DNA of 64,000 bases, taken from the NCBI RefSeq assembly GCF_950295315.1, contig NC_080181.1:4652726-4716725 (forward strand), in the 5' to 3' direction. The notes under the pieces were generated by a model, which worked only from the letters and a program-made list of their open reading frames with translations, searched no databases and was not told the DNA's origin. Below are positions 23,818 to 34,785 of the stretch, piece by piece (the stretch's first letter is position 1; every line of letters starts with the position of its first letter). Source of the DNA: Erinaceus europaeus (lineage: Eukaryota; Chordata; Mammalia; Eulipotyphla; Erinaceidae). A program made the translations under genes and the position numbers.

Positions 23818-24003
23818 CTGGGGCTGCATGCATGCAAGGGTTCACCCACCACTGCAGGTGACTTTTCCATTCACACAGAGAGAGCATGGCAGAGCTGGGG
23901 AAAGGCAGCACAGCACTAGAACTTCCTCCAGTGCCATAGCACCTCCATGCGGAGCTCGGGCTCAAACCCGGGCCACACTCACAGCCCAAGGATCTGTCTT
24001 CCT
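23818..24003 (-). mobile_element. type E SINE
   Basis: ggggctgcatgcatgcaagg, gcacagcactagaacttcctcc, ggctcaaacccgggcc. It shares its layout with 29716-29925. Confidence 0.6.
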
Positions 24004-24043
24004 AGCTCCCAGAAAGCTTGATTTTGTGGTGCTGTTGTTAGTT

Positions 24044-24412
24044 AGTTAGTTAGTCAGTTAGTTAATTTACTTATTTTTGCCTGCAGGGTTATCGCTGGGG
24101 CTCGGTGCCTTCACTACAAATCCACTGCTCCTGGTGGCCATTTTTCCCATTTTGTTGCCTGTGCTGTTACCCTTGTTGTCATTATTATTGTTGTCATTGC
24201 TGTTGTTGCTGGATAGGACAGAGAGAAATGGAGAGAGGAGGGGAAGACAGAGAAGGGGAGAGAAAAACAGACACCTGCAGACCTGCTTCACCGTTTGTGA
24301 AGCGACTCCCCTGCAGGTGGGGGGCCGGGGCCTCAAACCGGGATTCTTACTCCGGTCTTTGCGCATTGCGCCACGTGCGTTTAACCCACTGCGCTACTGC
24401 CCAAACCCCTGT
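24044..24412 (-). mobile_element. A-long SINE, complete
   Basis: Contains the extra segment and a TTG/ATT linker; TSD tgttgttagtt (24033-24043 and 24413-24423). Confidence 0.88.
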
Positions 24413-24671
24413 TGTTGTTAGTTTTAAGAAGGTGAAAATATATTCCTGAAATTGCATATCTGGAAGAGCCTGTTTCTGTATTTTCAACACAGAGTGCTCT
24501 CCCATTATAGTGACTCTATGCTTCAAATGTGGGCCATACAGTCAAACACCAGAGTCAGAAAATATGAACTGAGCCAGGCTCTTTGTGAGGACAGTGTCCA
24601 TAAGGCCAGAGGCCAAGGCCTTACAGAGTGACTGGCTGCTTCTTCAATACTCCTGGAGGGGAAACTTTCTG

Positions 24672-24960
24672 ATTTTGCCACTAGGGTTACTGGGGCTTGG
24701 TGCCTGGACACAAAGATTCTACCTCTCCTGGTGTCTGGTTTTTGGGGTTTGTTTTTTTATTCCTTCTCTTCTTTCTTTCTTTCTTACTTGATAGGACAAA
24801 AAGAAATTGAGAGGGGAGGAAAAAATAGTGGGAGAAAGAGGGAGACCCCTGCAGCCCTGCTTCACTGCTCATGAAGCTTCCCCCTGCAGATGGGGAAGGA
24901 CCCTGATCCTTGCACTAATGTGTGTACTCTACCGGGCACACCACCACTCAGAATCTGGGG
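24672..24960 (-). mobile_element. A-long SINE, diverged
   Basis: ccactagggttactggggcttgg, body, then a shortened box B region (gaaggaccctgatcc) and a reversed head. Confidence 0.75.
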
Positions 24961-25803
24961 GTTATGGTTTGTGCCACTGCTCCCACCCAGCTGCACACTG
25001 CAGCTGTCAACACAGCTGTCTGTCACAGTTGAATAGCCTTGAAGATACAGCTTCGGCTCTGCATCTAAATTACTTTATTAGATTTCTTCCTATTCCTTGA
25101 AGAAATCACGAATAAAAGCTTTATTTGAAAATCATGGGAACAAGAAAAAAATAAGACTTCTTCAGATATCCCAAATAGTCATGTGAATTATAATCACTAC
25201 TTAAATGTTCAAAGTTCAAAGCAACATTTAGAAAAATAGATGGGTTAGCAACACATGACTATTGTACTTGAAACTTCACAGAGATTTGTAAATCTCAATT
25301 AATTGGTGTTTATAAGCTACCATGAGATCACTGAATAAACAGTAGATAATAATTATGTATTATTATGTGAAATATATTATTACATTTAAACTCATGAAGT
25401 TGCTAAAATTTTTTAAAAATCCAAATGGCAAAGCCCATCAAACTGATTTTTTTTTAATTTTTATTTATAAAATTGAAATATTGACAAGACCATAGGATAA
25501 GAGGGGTACATTTTCACACAGTGCTCACCCCTAGAGCTCCATATCCAATCCCTTGGTAGCTTCCCTGTTCTTAATCCCTCTGGTAGTATGGACCCAGGAT
25601 CACTGTGGGGTGTAGAAGGTGGAAGGTCTGGCTTATATAATTGTTTCCTCACTGAACATGGGCATTGGCAGATGGATCCATACTCCCAGCCTGTCTCTCT
25701 CTTTCCCTAGTGGGGCATGCGTCTGGGGAGGCAGAGCTCCAGGACACATTGGTGGGGTCGTCTGCCCAGAGAAGTCATGGTATTATCTGGAACCTGGTGG
25801 CTG

Positions 25804-25809
25804 AAAGAG
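25804..25809. repeat. 6-bp target duplication, left of LTR
   Basis: AAAGAG, identical to 26176-26181; it defines the LTR insertion boundaries. Confidence 0.8.
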
Positions 25810-26175
25810 TGTTGGTCTGCTTCTAAATTCTGCTCTAAGACCCCTTCTGTTGCATTGCTTGACGCTGTAGTTGTGGTCTATTTACATCATCATTGTTTTC
25901 ATTGGTTTAATCCCCACTGGTTCATGCGCTATTTGCTTTCTCCCCACCCCCTAGCCTACGTACTTCCTCTTCCTGACACTTCCGCCTCAGGAGACATAAA
26001 AGACAGGGCTTTCTAATGAAGAGAGATTAGATTAGAAGAGATTAGATTGTTGAGCTGCATCCCTGCTCATCAATAAAGATTGAACTGCGTTCCCAGCTCA
26101 GCCATGAGTCCCTGGTCGTCTGTCTCCTGCCCACGAAGCTAGCCCGGCAAATGGCGCCCTGAACAGGGACTGGCA
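25810..26175 (+). mobile_element. endogenous retrovirus LTR with retained primer binding site
   Basis: An insertion of 366 bp interrupts an R retroposon and is flanked by exact 6-bp duplications AAAGAG (25804-25809 and 26176-26181). It starts TGTTGG and ends GGCA. The LTR proper appears to be 25810-26149 (TG...CA), with an inverted CCAAT (25901), a TATA-like ATAAAA (25996-26001) and AATAAA (26072-26077). Directly after it, 26152-26170 is TGGCGCCCTGAACAGGGAC, a tRNA-Lys3-type primer binding site with one extra T. Six-bp duplications and a Lys primer suggest a betaretrovirus-like (ERV2) element. No gag, pol or env remains, so it is a non-coding relic. The sense strand is plus, opposite to its R host. 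Confidence 0.83.
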
Positions 26176-26181
26176 AAAGAG
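26176..26181. repeat. 6-bp target duplication, right of LTR
   Basis: AAAGAG, the partner of 25804-25809. After it the R sequence resumes with agttaagatagaaagc, matching the uninterrupted R copy near 11645. Confidence 0.8.
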
Positions 26182-26695
26182 AGTTAAGATAGAAAGCAGA
26201 ACAAATTGTTGACTGATCATGAACATAAAGGCAAGAATATTGCAGATGAAGATTTGGGTTCTCCGTTTTGGAAAAAGCTAGTAGATTTTTATTTGTTTGT
26301 TTTAGGTATATTCCAAAGAACTGATGACTTTATTAGTTTTTGCCTGAGCTTGACAAGTAGCTCCCAAATATGGGGAAAGTATTATCAATATTTTAACTGT
26401 AAAGCCCATCGATTTGATTTGGATTTTTAACTGTGCATATTGCTTCTTTAGTTTGAGCCCTGAGTGAAGATGAAAATGAGTCAACTTCCACTAAAAAAGT
26501 CTAGATGTTTTTATGGCTAGGGAAATACTTTTCCTTGCTCCTAACTTGTGACCACATGAGGCAGAGACTGCAGACTGGACACTGGGGCAAGACTGCCGGC
26601 TAGCTAGACACTAAAGTAGCAAGTTTGTAATTGTTATGGTATTGAACTGACAGCAAAAAGTACACATCTTCTTAGCCTAACTAGGAGGCTCTTGG

Positions 26696-26838
26696 GCTGG
26701 TAAAATTGCTCACTCGGCTAGTGTGCTGCTCTGCCATGTGCAGGACCCAGGTTCGAGTCTGGCCCCGATCACATTGAAGGAAGCATCAATGCTGTGGTCT
26801 CTTTCACCTGTCTGTCTATCTATCTATCTAAAAATATA
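26696..26838 (+). mobile_element. type F SINE
   Basis: ttgctcactcggctagtgtg head, box B ggttcgagtctgg, ctgtctgtctatctatc end; aggctcttg flanks it. Confidence 0.65.
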
Positions 26839-26928
26839 GAAGGCTCTTGCTCTTAAAATAGTGCTAAAGAAGTGGCCATCTGAGTTTTCACCCAAATTTC
26901 CACCTGGTAGACATATACCAGTGTCAAC

Positions 26929-26930
26929 GG

Positions 26931-26961
<31 letters not shown>

Positions 26962-27298
26962 ATTGTTGTTGTTGTTTTCCCTCCAGGGTTATCACTGGGG
27001 CTTGGTGCCTGCACTACAAATCCATTGCTCCTGGAGGCCATTTTTTCCCATTTTGTTGCCCTTGTTGTTGTTGTTATTATTGCTATTGTTATAATAGCTG
27101 TTGTTGGATAGGACAGAGAGAAATTGAGAGAGGAGGAGAAGACGGGGGGGTTAGAGAAAGACACCTGCAGACCTGCTTCACCACCCGTGAAATGACCCCC
27201 CTCCCAGGTGGGGAGCCGAGGCCTCGAACCGTCATCCTTATGCTGGTCTTGCACTTTGTGCCATGTGCGCTTAACCCGGTGCACTACCGCCCAGCACC
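26929..27298 (-). mobile_element. A-long SINE with (GTT)n tail
   Basis: The first 50 bases are a GTT repeat, the tail complement. Full extra segment, body and reversed head follow. Confidence 0.88.
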
Positions 27299-27316
27299 CC
27301 TGGTTCTCGCTTTTTA

Positions 27317-27483
27317 AAAGAACTTTATTCATTTATTTTAGTGAGAGAGAGAGAGAGAGAGAGACAGAGGCCAGACCATTGCTCAGCTCTGGCTGATGTT
27401 GGTTTTGGTGATTGGACCTGGGACCTTTGGTGCCTCAGGCAGGAAAATCTTTTCGCAAAAGCATTGTGCTATCTCCCCAGCCC
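27317..27483 (-). mobile_element. type C SINE
   Basis: (GA)n run, attgctcagctctggctgatg, tggacctgggacctttgg, reversed head cattgtgctatctccccagcc. Confidence 0.75.
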
Positions 27484-28221
27484 CCTTGGTGGGAAGGTTG
27501 CCTCTTTTGTAGCCTTTAGTACGATCTTCACTGAACTCTGAGTTAACTTCTCTGGTGAGTGGGGTCAGGCATCTGCCCCGCCACTCTGTCCTCACCCGAT
27601 CCGCAGCGCAGAGCTCTGCTCCCTGTACCCCTTAGCCAGTGAAGGTGCTTGCTTTCAGATGGGTGAAGGGCCAAGCAGTCTCTGAGCCCTTGTTTCAGTC
27701 CATGGTGATTTAAGCAGACGGGCCAGGAATCTCCCTGTGCTGTCCGTAAGGCCTGAAACCAGCAGATTCTGTATGCAGAGGGCACCCATGGAGCAACAGG
27801 GGAGCAGGTTTGCAGCACCCTCCGCCAAGACTTGCTGTGTTTGTCAGCGCGCGCCTGGGTGTCCCACCTGCAGTGTGGCTTTAGGCGCCACGAATTCAGG
27901 CCTAGGCAGACAGTCTGGTGGCATCGCACTAGACTCGTATGCCCATGGCCCCAGAGACCTGAGGTCCAGTCGCCACCACTATCCTATATCAGAGCTGAAG
28001 TGTGCTTCATTTTCCCACCCCCACACCTCATGAAACATGAACACATTCGTATTTTTTAATTTATTTAAAATTTTTTTTCACCACTCCCATCATCAAAAGT
28101 CTGCGTCCTCATCCCCACGAATACAAAGTGAAGAAAAATAAATGTCAACCTCCATCTAAGACTGAGAGAACTGTAGTGGTTATCGATGGGGGTGGGAATA
28201 CATTAGTATTTAAAATAATTC

Positions 28222-28405
28222 CCTGGGAGCAGGAGATACCTCACCCAGTAGAGTGCACACTTTACCATGTGTGAGGACCCGAGTCTGAGGCCATGGCAAC
28301 ACATGGAAGCACCATGCATGGCGTCCAGGGAACGGAATCCCTGAATGGTGGTGTGGGGCTGTGATGCCTCTCCCTCTCGGTGTCTGAAATGGAAAAACAC
28401 TGCCC
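28222..28405 (+). mobile_element. type F SINE
   Basis: gagatacctcacccagtagagtgc head with gaggacccgagtctgagg box B; ctccctctcggtgtctg near the end. Confidence 0.55.
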
Positions 28406-28558
28406 CTAGGAAGTCATGGAATCAGGCAGACACAGGCAGTAGCGATAAGGAGACAAGTCCCTGACTATAACAGAAGTCAGTGGAGAATCTAGAGATGAGA
28501 AGGGGACACAACATTTTTGAAAACATTGCCCCCATTGGTTTTCCTTCCTCCTCACCAT

Positions 28559-28749
28559 TCTTCTTCTTCTAGCGTTTGCCCTTCTTCCGTAGCCAGTCAA
28601 CAGGTCAGGTTGAAAGCTGTCAGGAGCTGCTTGTTGCTGGCTTTGAAAGTGACTGGGATCCATGTGGATTCAGTCGGCTAGGAAGGATCGTCAGTTTCCC
28701 CAATGAATGGGGACTCACGGGATGCACCACGAGAAGGTCGATCCAATGC
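28559..28749 (-). mobile_element. short element sharing the LINE 3' end, copy 1
   Basis: Read on the minus strand, this unit of about 190 bp begins gcattggatcgacc, continues with sequence found nowhere else in the window except at 43471-43663, then joins the last 46 bp of the non-L1 LINE (from tcaacctgac through cgctag) and a (GAA)n tail. A 2-base deletion lies within the shared part. Flanks share caccat (28553-28558 and 28754-28759), a weak TSD. I see no convincing pol III box A/B pair, so it is either a SINE of unusual origin or an internally deleted LINE. Confidence 0.75.
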
Positions 28750-28759
28750 ATCCCACCAT

Positions 28760-29540
28760 GAAAACCAAGTAGAGATATTGCTCACTTTTAGGCAAGAGAT
28801 GGCAGGGGCTGCCAGTAGCTACTCCCAAGGAGGAAGCACTGTGGAAAGACTGATAAACACGGTATAAAGAAACGGAGACTCAAGTCCCATGCCCACTCTG
28901 TAAAGCTCCATTCCTGGAGATTTAGAGAACATCTGCCAGTGTTGCAGTCCACACACCTGCTGTTCCTCTTTGAATTGAAACACAGTGAAAATAGGCAAAT
29001 CTGTACTTAAAACATGGGCTCAGTGTATATTTTCTTCAAGTGATTTTGAAAAATCCGTTTACTTTCAAGACAAGTAGGGTTTTCACATTTGCAATGCCTA
29101 TTTTCCTGAAGACCAAATTCATTGTGCTGGCTTCCCACAAAAAAGCCACAAGCCTATTTTAAGTACCAGGCTATCTTTCTGAGAAGTCTCTTAATTATGC
29201 GGTTGAGGAGCTTTTATTGCTTGTGAAAAATTTCTAAGTTATGTCCTTTTATTTTTCCAGTCAGACCTCAAGATACGTGATACATGAATTACCTTCCCTA
29301 AAACTCTATGCTTACACTTTCTCTTGGCTTTTATTTAACAAGGTTTCCCATAAAGTCTAACTCATTTTTCGTTACAGTCAGCACTGTAGACCCACTTGAG
29401 GGAGTGGTTTGTCTTTCTCAATCCGGAAAACATTGGCATGTTTGGGATTTTCCGCACATTCACAACTCTTTTTAATTTTTAAAATTGTTATTTTAAATTA
29501 TTATACAAAGTTATTATTCATTATTATTTTACTTTATTTA
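28760..29540. other. unique AT-rich stretch, possible conserved non-coding DNA
   Basis: 780 bases with no repeats while the flanks are dense with SINEs. Lack of insertions is a weak hint of constraint; nothing coding. Confidence 0.35.
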
Positions 29541-29544
29541 TTTT

Positions 29545-29580
29545 TAAAAGTATTATTTATTTATTTATTTATTTATTTGG
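29545..29580 (+). repeat. (ATTT)n
   Basis: Short tetranucleotide run just before a type C SINE. Confidence 0.8.
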
Positions 29581-29582
29581 GT

Positions 29583-29715
29583 GGGGGCAGATAGCATAAT
29601 GGTTATGCAAAGGGACTCTCATGCCTGAGGCTCCAAAGTCCCAGATTCAATCCCCTGCCCCCACTATAAGCCAGAGCTGAACAGTGCTCTGGTAAAGAAG
29701 AAAAAAAAAATGTTT
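29583..29715 (+). mobile_element. type C SINE
   Basis: Clean copy: gcagatagcataatggttat, gattcaatcccctgccccc, gccagagctgaacagtgctc, A-run. Confidence 0.85.
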
Positions 29716-29925
29716 TAAAAATTTATTTATTTACGTATTTGTTGTTGGTCATCCCTGGGGCTTCACCACTTCAGGCTGACTTTTTCAGATAGAAAGAGAT
29801 AGAAAGATGATGAGAGACAGAAAGAGGCCACAGCACCAAAGCTTCCTTCAGCACAGTGGAGTCAGGCTGGATTCTGAGTGGCAAAGCAAGCGCACCATCC
29901 AGGGGAGCTATCTTGCCAGCCTCCT
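29716..29925 (-). mobile_element. type E SINE
   Basis: atttatttatttacg tail, cctggggcttcaccacttc, cacagcaccaaagcttcctt, reversed head agctatcttgccagcctcc. Confidence 0.65.
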
Positions 29926-30660
29926 TACAAAATTTCTATCAGTGACGGCGTTTTACTTTTAACGTCCACATTTTGTGAGGTGGTATCTCTAAGCTCCGGG
30001 TGCTTATTGAGAAGAGTCAGTTCTGAAACCATGTAGTGCTCCGTGTGATAGATACACTGGAATAGGTTAAGTGTGGCTTGAGAACTCAGCCATGGAGAGC
30101 CTAGAACTTGGAGAAGAAAGGCCCAGGGCTCCCTTCTCTCTCTGAGCAGGCAATCCCAGCCCTAAGTGTCCCATTAGCTTTCTGAACAGCCGTGCTGGTC
30201 CTTCCCTGCCGCCGGCGCCCTGGCCCAGTGCACCTAGCCCAGCCCTGGGTGCTTTGTCAGACGGCGATGCCCTTCCTCCTGGGCCCTTCTACCCTCCCCT
30301 CTCTCACCCGCCACATACCTCAGGAGAATATTTCCAGAGAATCGTGGTAATGCAGTAGTATTGTTAAGAGCACATTCTACTATTTTTAAGGAATTTTTTT
30401 CCCTCTAGTGTTTCTTCCAGTTTTATTTTTAAATGAAGGGAACAGCAAAGTTGACATTATAATTGCATTTCTTGGCACAGAATGTTATTTTCAATATGTA
30501 AAAAAGAGCGGCAGTAATTTTTTTGTACATCATGGTGTTTCTTTTTAACAATGGTGTATTGTGTCTAGAATGACCTTTTGCTGTTGTTTGTACACATTTA
30601 TCAAAGGACTCCAGATGTCTTCATAGGTTATAGAGCGCTCTGACTTCCTTTTTTAATTTG
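29926..30660. other. unique stretch, no gene seen
   Basis: The second half (30340-30650) is AT-rich and repeat-free; no feature assigned. Confidence 0.45.
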
Positions 30661-30671
30661 AGATGGAGACA

Positions 30672-30942
30672 CTTTTTTTTTTTTTTTGCCTCCAGGGTTA
30701 TTTCTGGGGCTCTATGCAGGCACTACAAATTCACTGCTCCTAGCAGTCATTTTTCCCATTTTATTGGATAAGACAGAAATTGAGAGAGGAGGGGGGGATA
30801 GGGAGGGAGAAAGAGAGACACCTGCCGACCGAGTTCATTGCTTATGAAACGACCTCCCTGCAGGTGGGGAGCCGGGGGCTCAAACCGGGATCCTTGAGCT
30901 TCGTGCTATGTGTGCTTAACCCAGCGCACCACCGCTCGACAC
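30672..30942 (-). mobile_element. A-long SINE
   Basis: T-run, gcctccagggttatttctgg, full body; g(a/g)tggagac on each side is a likely TSD. Confidence 0.87.
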
Positions 30943-30966
30943 CAAGGTGGAGACTTCATGTGCCCT

Positions 30967-31001
30967 TTTTATTTATTTATTTATTTATTTATTTATTAGT
31001 T
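30967..31001 (+). repeat. (ATTT)n
   Basis: Tetranucleotide run preceding a SINE tail. Confidence 0.8.
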
Positions 31002-31297
31002 TTTAATATTTATTTATTTTTCCTTTTGTTGCCATTGTTGGTTTTTTGTTTTTTTTTTTTTTTTACTGTTGTTGTAGTTGTTGTTGTTGTCGTCATTGTT
31101 AGGACAGAGAGAAATGGAGAGAGGGAGGGGAAGACAGAGAGGAGGAGAGAAAGACAGACACCTGCAGACCTGCTTCACCGCCTGGGAAGCGACTCCCCTG
31201 CAGGTGGGGAGCCAGTGGGGGCTCAAACTGGGATCGTTACGCCGGTCCTTGTACATCGCGCAACATGCGCTTAACCCGCTGCACTACCGCTCGACTC
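31002..31297 (-). mobile_element. type A SINE
   Basis: ccttttgttgccattgttgg, T-run, GTT-rich tail, body, reversed head cgctgcactaccgctcgactcc. Confidence 0.9.
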
Positions 31298-31374
31298 CCT
31301 TTGTGTCTCTTTTGATACATGTCAGTGTATCCCCTTACCTGAAGATCAGCCAAAGCAACGCCACAAAATAAGAG

Positions 31375-31490
31375 ATTTGGGTTAACTATGCATTAGCTGC
31401 CTGAGTTTTGGCAAATCAATCTCTCTGAGTCTCTGAAATAGACAAACAGGTATCTCTCTAGTTTTCATGGAGCTGCCTAGAATCTGTCAT
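31375..31490 (+). mobile_element. MIR-like ancient SINE
   Basis: gagttttggcaaatcaatctctctgag follows the MIR core (gggcaagtcacttaacctct pattern). Confidence 0.4.
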
Positions 31491-31689
31491 TGCCAGGGTC
31501 CCAATATACCCTCCCCCTCAGGCGACTAAACCTCTCTGCCCTCATGACTCTGATCTGAAGATTCATCCCAACAGCCCGGAGCTCCTGGCCCTGAGGTCCC
31601 ACAAGTGACACAGAACTGGCCTCTCTCTACTGCTGGCTCCTAGGGGTGGGGACAGACCAGAGCATGCCAGCTGGAGCCTTGTTTGCTTT

Positions 31690-31815
31690 TTGGTTAGAAG
31701 ATGTGAGGCAGTGAGGGAGCGAGTGATCGAGGGAGCAGCACTGCTTCACCTCTTGTGAAGCTGCCCAGTTGTTTGGGCTCCTGTGTGTGTGCTCTGCCCG
31801 GTGAGCCACTCACTG
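31690..31815 (-). mobile_element. diverged SINE
   Basis: cactgcttcacctcttgtgaagc and a reversed head tctgcccggtgagccactcac; box B is lost. Confidence 0.55.
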
Positions 31816-33005
31816 AGAGACAACGGAGCAAGAGGACCCAGGAGCATGCAGCCCAGCCCAGTGCCTCTGGCTGTGGGAGCAGAATGCAGAGCTGAGATCT
31901 GAAGAGGCAGAGCTGGACACAGGACACACCTTGACCTCACCATGTCTGAAGGCAGACCTCCCTGCTGGTGTCCCCTGTGACCTTTGTCCCCACAGGGTTC
32001 TCCCCTACTGCTGACATAGTGCAGGCTGCTTCTCTTGCCGCTGGAAGGTGGGAGGTTGTGCGGGAAGGAGAACCCCCCGCCCCACGCCGGCACTGACTTT
32101 CGGTGCCAGACAGGTGCAGCCAGTGCTGTGCCCTGCGGGTCACCCAGTAACTGTCCTCACGGCCTGCCCTCCAGTCCCAGCCCACGACCCAAAGGGGGGC
32201 CGAGGGGGCTCCTTCCAGGGAGGACCTGGGCTCTGGCACTAGCTCTGGGGGAAGGGCCCTGCCCACTGCCACCTGAGAGTGGGCGGTCCCCCCAGACCAG
32301 CTCTGCTCCTCTCAGCCCATGTCAGCTTCCCTGGGAGTGCTCAAAACAGACTACAGCGACATTTTGTGATTTTTTTTTTTTTAAATGTCTTCTGGGACTA
32401 TAATGACTTATCCTCCCCGCCCCACCCCCAGTATTAAATTGGGTTGTTACCTTAAAAGGCAAAAATGAGTGTCTGTGTCCCCATTGAAACGGGGACTAAA
32501 TAAACAGCTTGTGGTTAGTGCGTAGGCATTTATAATGTTCAGAATGCAGATTGTGGGCTAGATTTCTATCTCCAGAATGGGATTCCCAGGACAAGAGACC
32601 ATTTAGAAGTGAACACAGTGTACAGGTAGAGCAAAGACATCAAGGAAAACAAAGTCTGGGAGACGAGGTCAGTGTCTTTGGGAATACCGGGCCGGCCAGA
32701 CATTAAATCACAGCGGGGTCAAGTCAGCCTCTTCCTCTGACATGTGGGCTGGACAGTTTTCTGACACATTGCAAAGTAAACAGGGCAAGTCTGTGTCTAG
32801 TGTGTGCGTTTTCCTCATCCCTGACTGAAACAGACTATGCAGCCTAGGGGAGCCACCGTCCTAGTGCACCAGTGGGAAGTGGCCTTCTAGTCGGCTCCAG
32901 GTGTTGGCTCTGTGAGCCCACAGGAAGGAGGGGGCGTGTAGAGCCTTCAGAACAAGGCTTCCCAACGTGTGCCCTCTGGTATGTGGGCTCTTTTCAGCGG
33001 CAGGT
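31816..33005. other. unique intergenic DNA, GC-rich in part
   Basis: 32,030-32,330 is GC-rich but CpG-poor relative to the ARHGAP42 island; no gene signal. Confidence 0.5.
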
Positions 33006-33012
33006 AGTTGAG

Positions 33013-33217
33013 GCCTGGCAGGCAGTGGCGCACCTGGTTGAGCACACACATTACAGTGTGCAAGGACCCAGGTTCAAGCCCCTGGCCCCACCTGCAGGGG
33101 GAAAGCTTCACGAGTAGTGAAGCAGGGCTGCAGTTGTCTGTCTCTCTCTCTCTCTATCTCTCCCCTCTAAAGTTATCTGTCTTTATCCAATAATAAATAA
33201 AAATATCTTTTAAAAAA
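33013..33217 (+). mobile_element. type B SINE
   Basis: Head cagtggcgcacctggttgag, box B ggttcaagccc, (AATA) tail; TSD ggtag(t/c)tga at both ends. Confidence 0.88.
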
Positions 33218-33587
33218 GGTAGCTGAAACCTGACAGCCCACCTCAGCCCATTCCCATCACTCAGGAAACTATATGTGCCTCAACTTACCTTTCCGTCTTA
33301 GTATTCCGCTGGTCTCTGTGGGCTTCCTCTATGGACACAGCTCAATCTGTTTTCCTCCTGTTAATTTGCTTTATGTTGATGTAATTATTAGACCAGCTAA
33401 AAGAACCTTGAAGAGTATAAAGTTTTTTTTTTTTCTTCCCTCACATGTACGAATTGATTAGTACTCTCTTCCCAATGGTGGGGGTGGGGGGGAACCAGCC
33501 ACGGGAAAAAGAGATGTTTCTGTTTGGCCATGCAGAGATAGGAGGAGGATTTGAAACCACGAGTTTTGATGGCTAGCCAGGTGTCTT

Positions 33588-33757
33588 TTTTTTTTTAATC
33601 TTTTATTGGATAGAGGATGGAGAGAGATAGAGGGAGACAAAGAAACACCTGCAGCCCTACTTCACCACTCATGAAGCTTTCTTTACCCCTGCAAGTGGGG
33701 ACCAGGGGTTTGAACTGTAATGTGTGTGCTTAGCCAGGTGCACCACCACCTGGCCTC
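33588..33757 (-). mobile_element. type B SINE
   Basis: T-run, attggatagaggatgg, gaccaggggtttgaactg, reversed head ccaggtgcaccaccacctggcc; aggtgtc on both sides. Confidence 0.85.
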
Positions 33758-34518
33758 TAACAGGTGTCCTTTGCACTGAACCGCTGCCCTCCAGTTCCAC
33801 ATTCCTGCATTCACTGTTCTGTCTCTATTGAGATCAGGTTCATAAAGATAATGCTGTGGGGGGGGGGCTGTATAGGATGTGAAGCTAGCGCAGAGGAGAG
33901 AGTGGGTCATTCCTGCTGACGTAGCTACATAACTTTCTAAAGGAAGCACTATCTGCATAGGGTTTCAAAAAATTAAGATGCTTCCTTAGATAGCGTTTCA
34001 CAGTTTTCCAGAGAAACAGAGAGATGTTAATTAAAGGAACCACTTCATGAAATCAGAGAGCTGAGAAGTCCTTCCCCCCCCCACCTGCCATCCACAAGCT
34101 AGAAATCCAGGAGAGCTGGAGGTGAGGCTGTGTCAGTGTCCCACAGCCTGAGGAGGAAAGGGAGGGGGTAGACGGGCAGTGATGTGACTCCCAAGGTCTG
34201 AGAGCCAGGAACTCTAATGTCCAAGGACAGAAGATTAATGTCCCAGCTCAGACGGAGAATAAACTCACCCTTGCCCAAACCTTCTGTTTTGCTGGAGCAC
34301 TGGAGGGGGTTGAATGATGTCCACCCACCCGGTCGAATGCCGGCCTCTTCCGTATGTCACAGGCACACCCAGAAGTAGTGGGTTGCCAGCCATGGGGGAA
34401 TCCATCCCTCAGCTCAGTCAGACTGGCATAGAATTAACCATTGTAGACAGAGGGCATTCCATGAAGAGGCACAGAAACATCAGCTTAGAATAGAGTTTTA
34501 AGACTGAGACTGAGGAGC

Positions 34519-34785
34519 GAGGCCGGGTGGTAGCACTCCTGGCTTCTTCTTCTAGCGTTTGCCAGCACTCCTGGCTGAGCGCACATGTTACGATGATACG
34601 CAAGGACCCAGGTTCAATCCCTCCACCCCCGTCCATACCTGTTAGAGGAAAGTTCTGTGAGTGGTGAAGCAGGGCTGCAGATGTCTCTCTGTCTCTCCCT
34701 CTTCCCTCTCAATTTCTAGCTGATTCTATTCAATAAATAAACATTTTTAAGTATATTTTTTAAAAAGTAAAAAAAAAAAAAAAGA
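34519..34785 (+). mobile_element. type B SINE carrying a micro-insertion
   Basis: Head cgaggccgggtggtagcac, then a 32-base interruption (insertion plus duplicated target), then box B ggttcaatccc and an A-rich tail. aagactga flanks the whole. Confidence 0.88.
34545..34564 (-). mobile_element. 20-bp micro-insertion of the LINE 3' end
   Basis: Within a type B SINE, the 20 bases ttcttcttctagcgtttgcc are the exact complement of the LINE terminus (ggcaaacgctag plus GAA repeats). They are bracketed by a perfect 12-bp duplication agcactcctggc (34533-34544 and 34565-34576). Other type B copies lack this interruption. It is a target-primed insertion that stopped almost at once. Confidence 0.88.

Larger units (their letters stand above)
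25449..26440 (-). mobile_element. R retroposon interrupted by an LTR
   Basis: A T-run at the left, the ggataagaggggtaca block near 25495, then the segment aaggtggaaggtctggctt, all co-linear with the copy at 11113. The LTR at 25810-26175 is inserted in it, so R is older than the LTR. The right end is taken where similarity to the 11113 copy fades and is approximate. Confidence 0.7.

Noticed and set aside
23561..23989. Long Thr/His frame
   Set aside because: It is the complement of the TG tract read in frame.
25427..26415. aaagcccatc on both sides of the R copy as its TSD
   Set aside because: A related agcccat motif also occurs inside the R copy near 12,255, so the right-hand match is probably internal R sequence.
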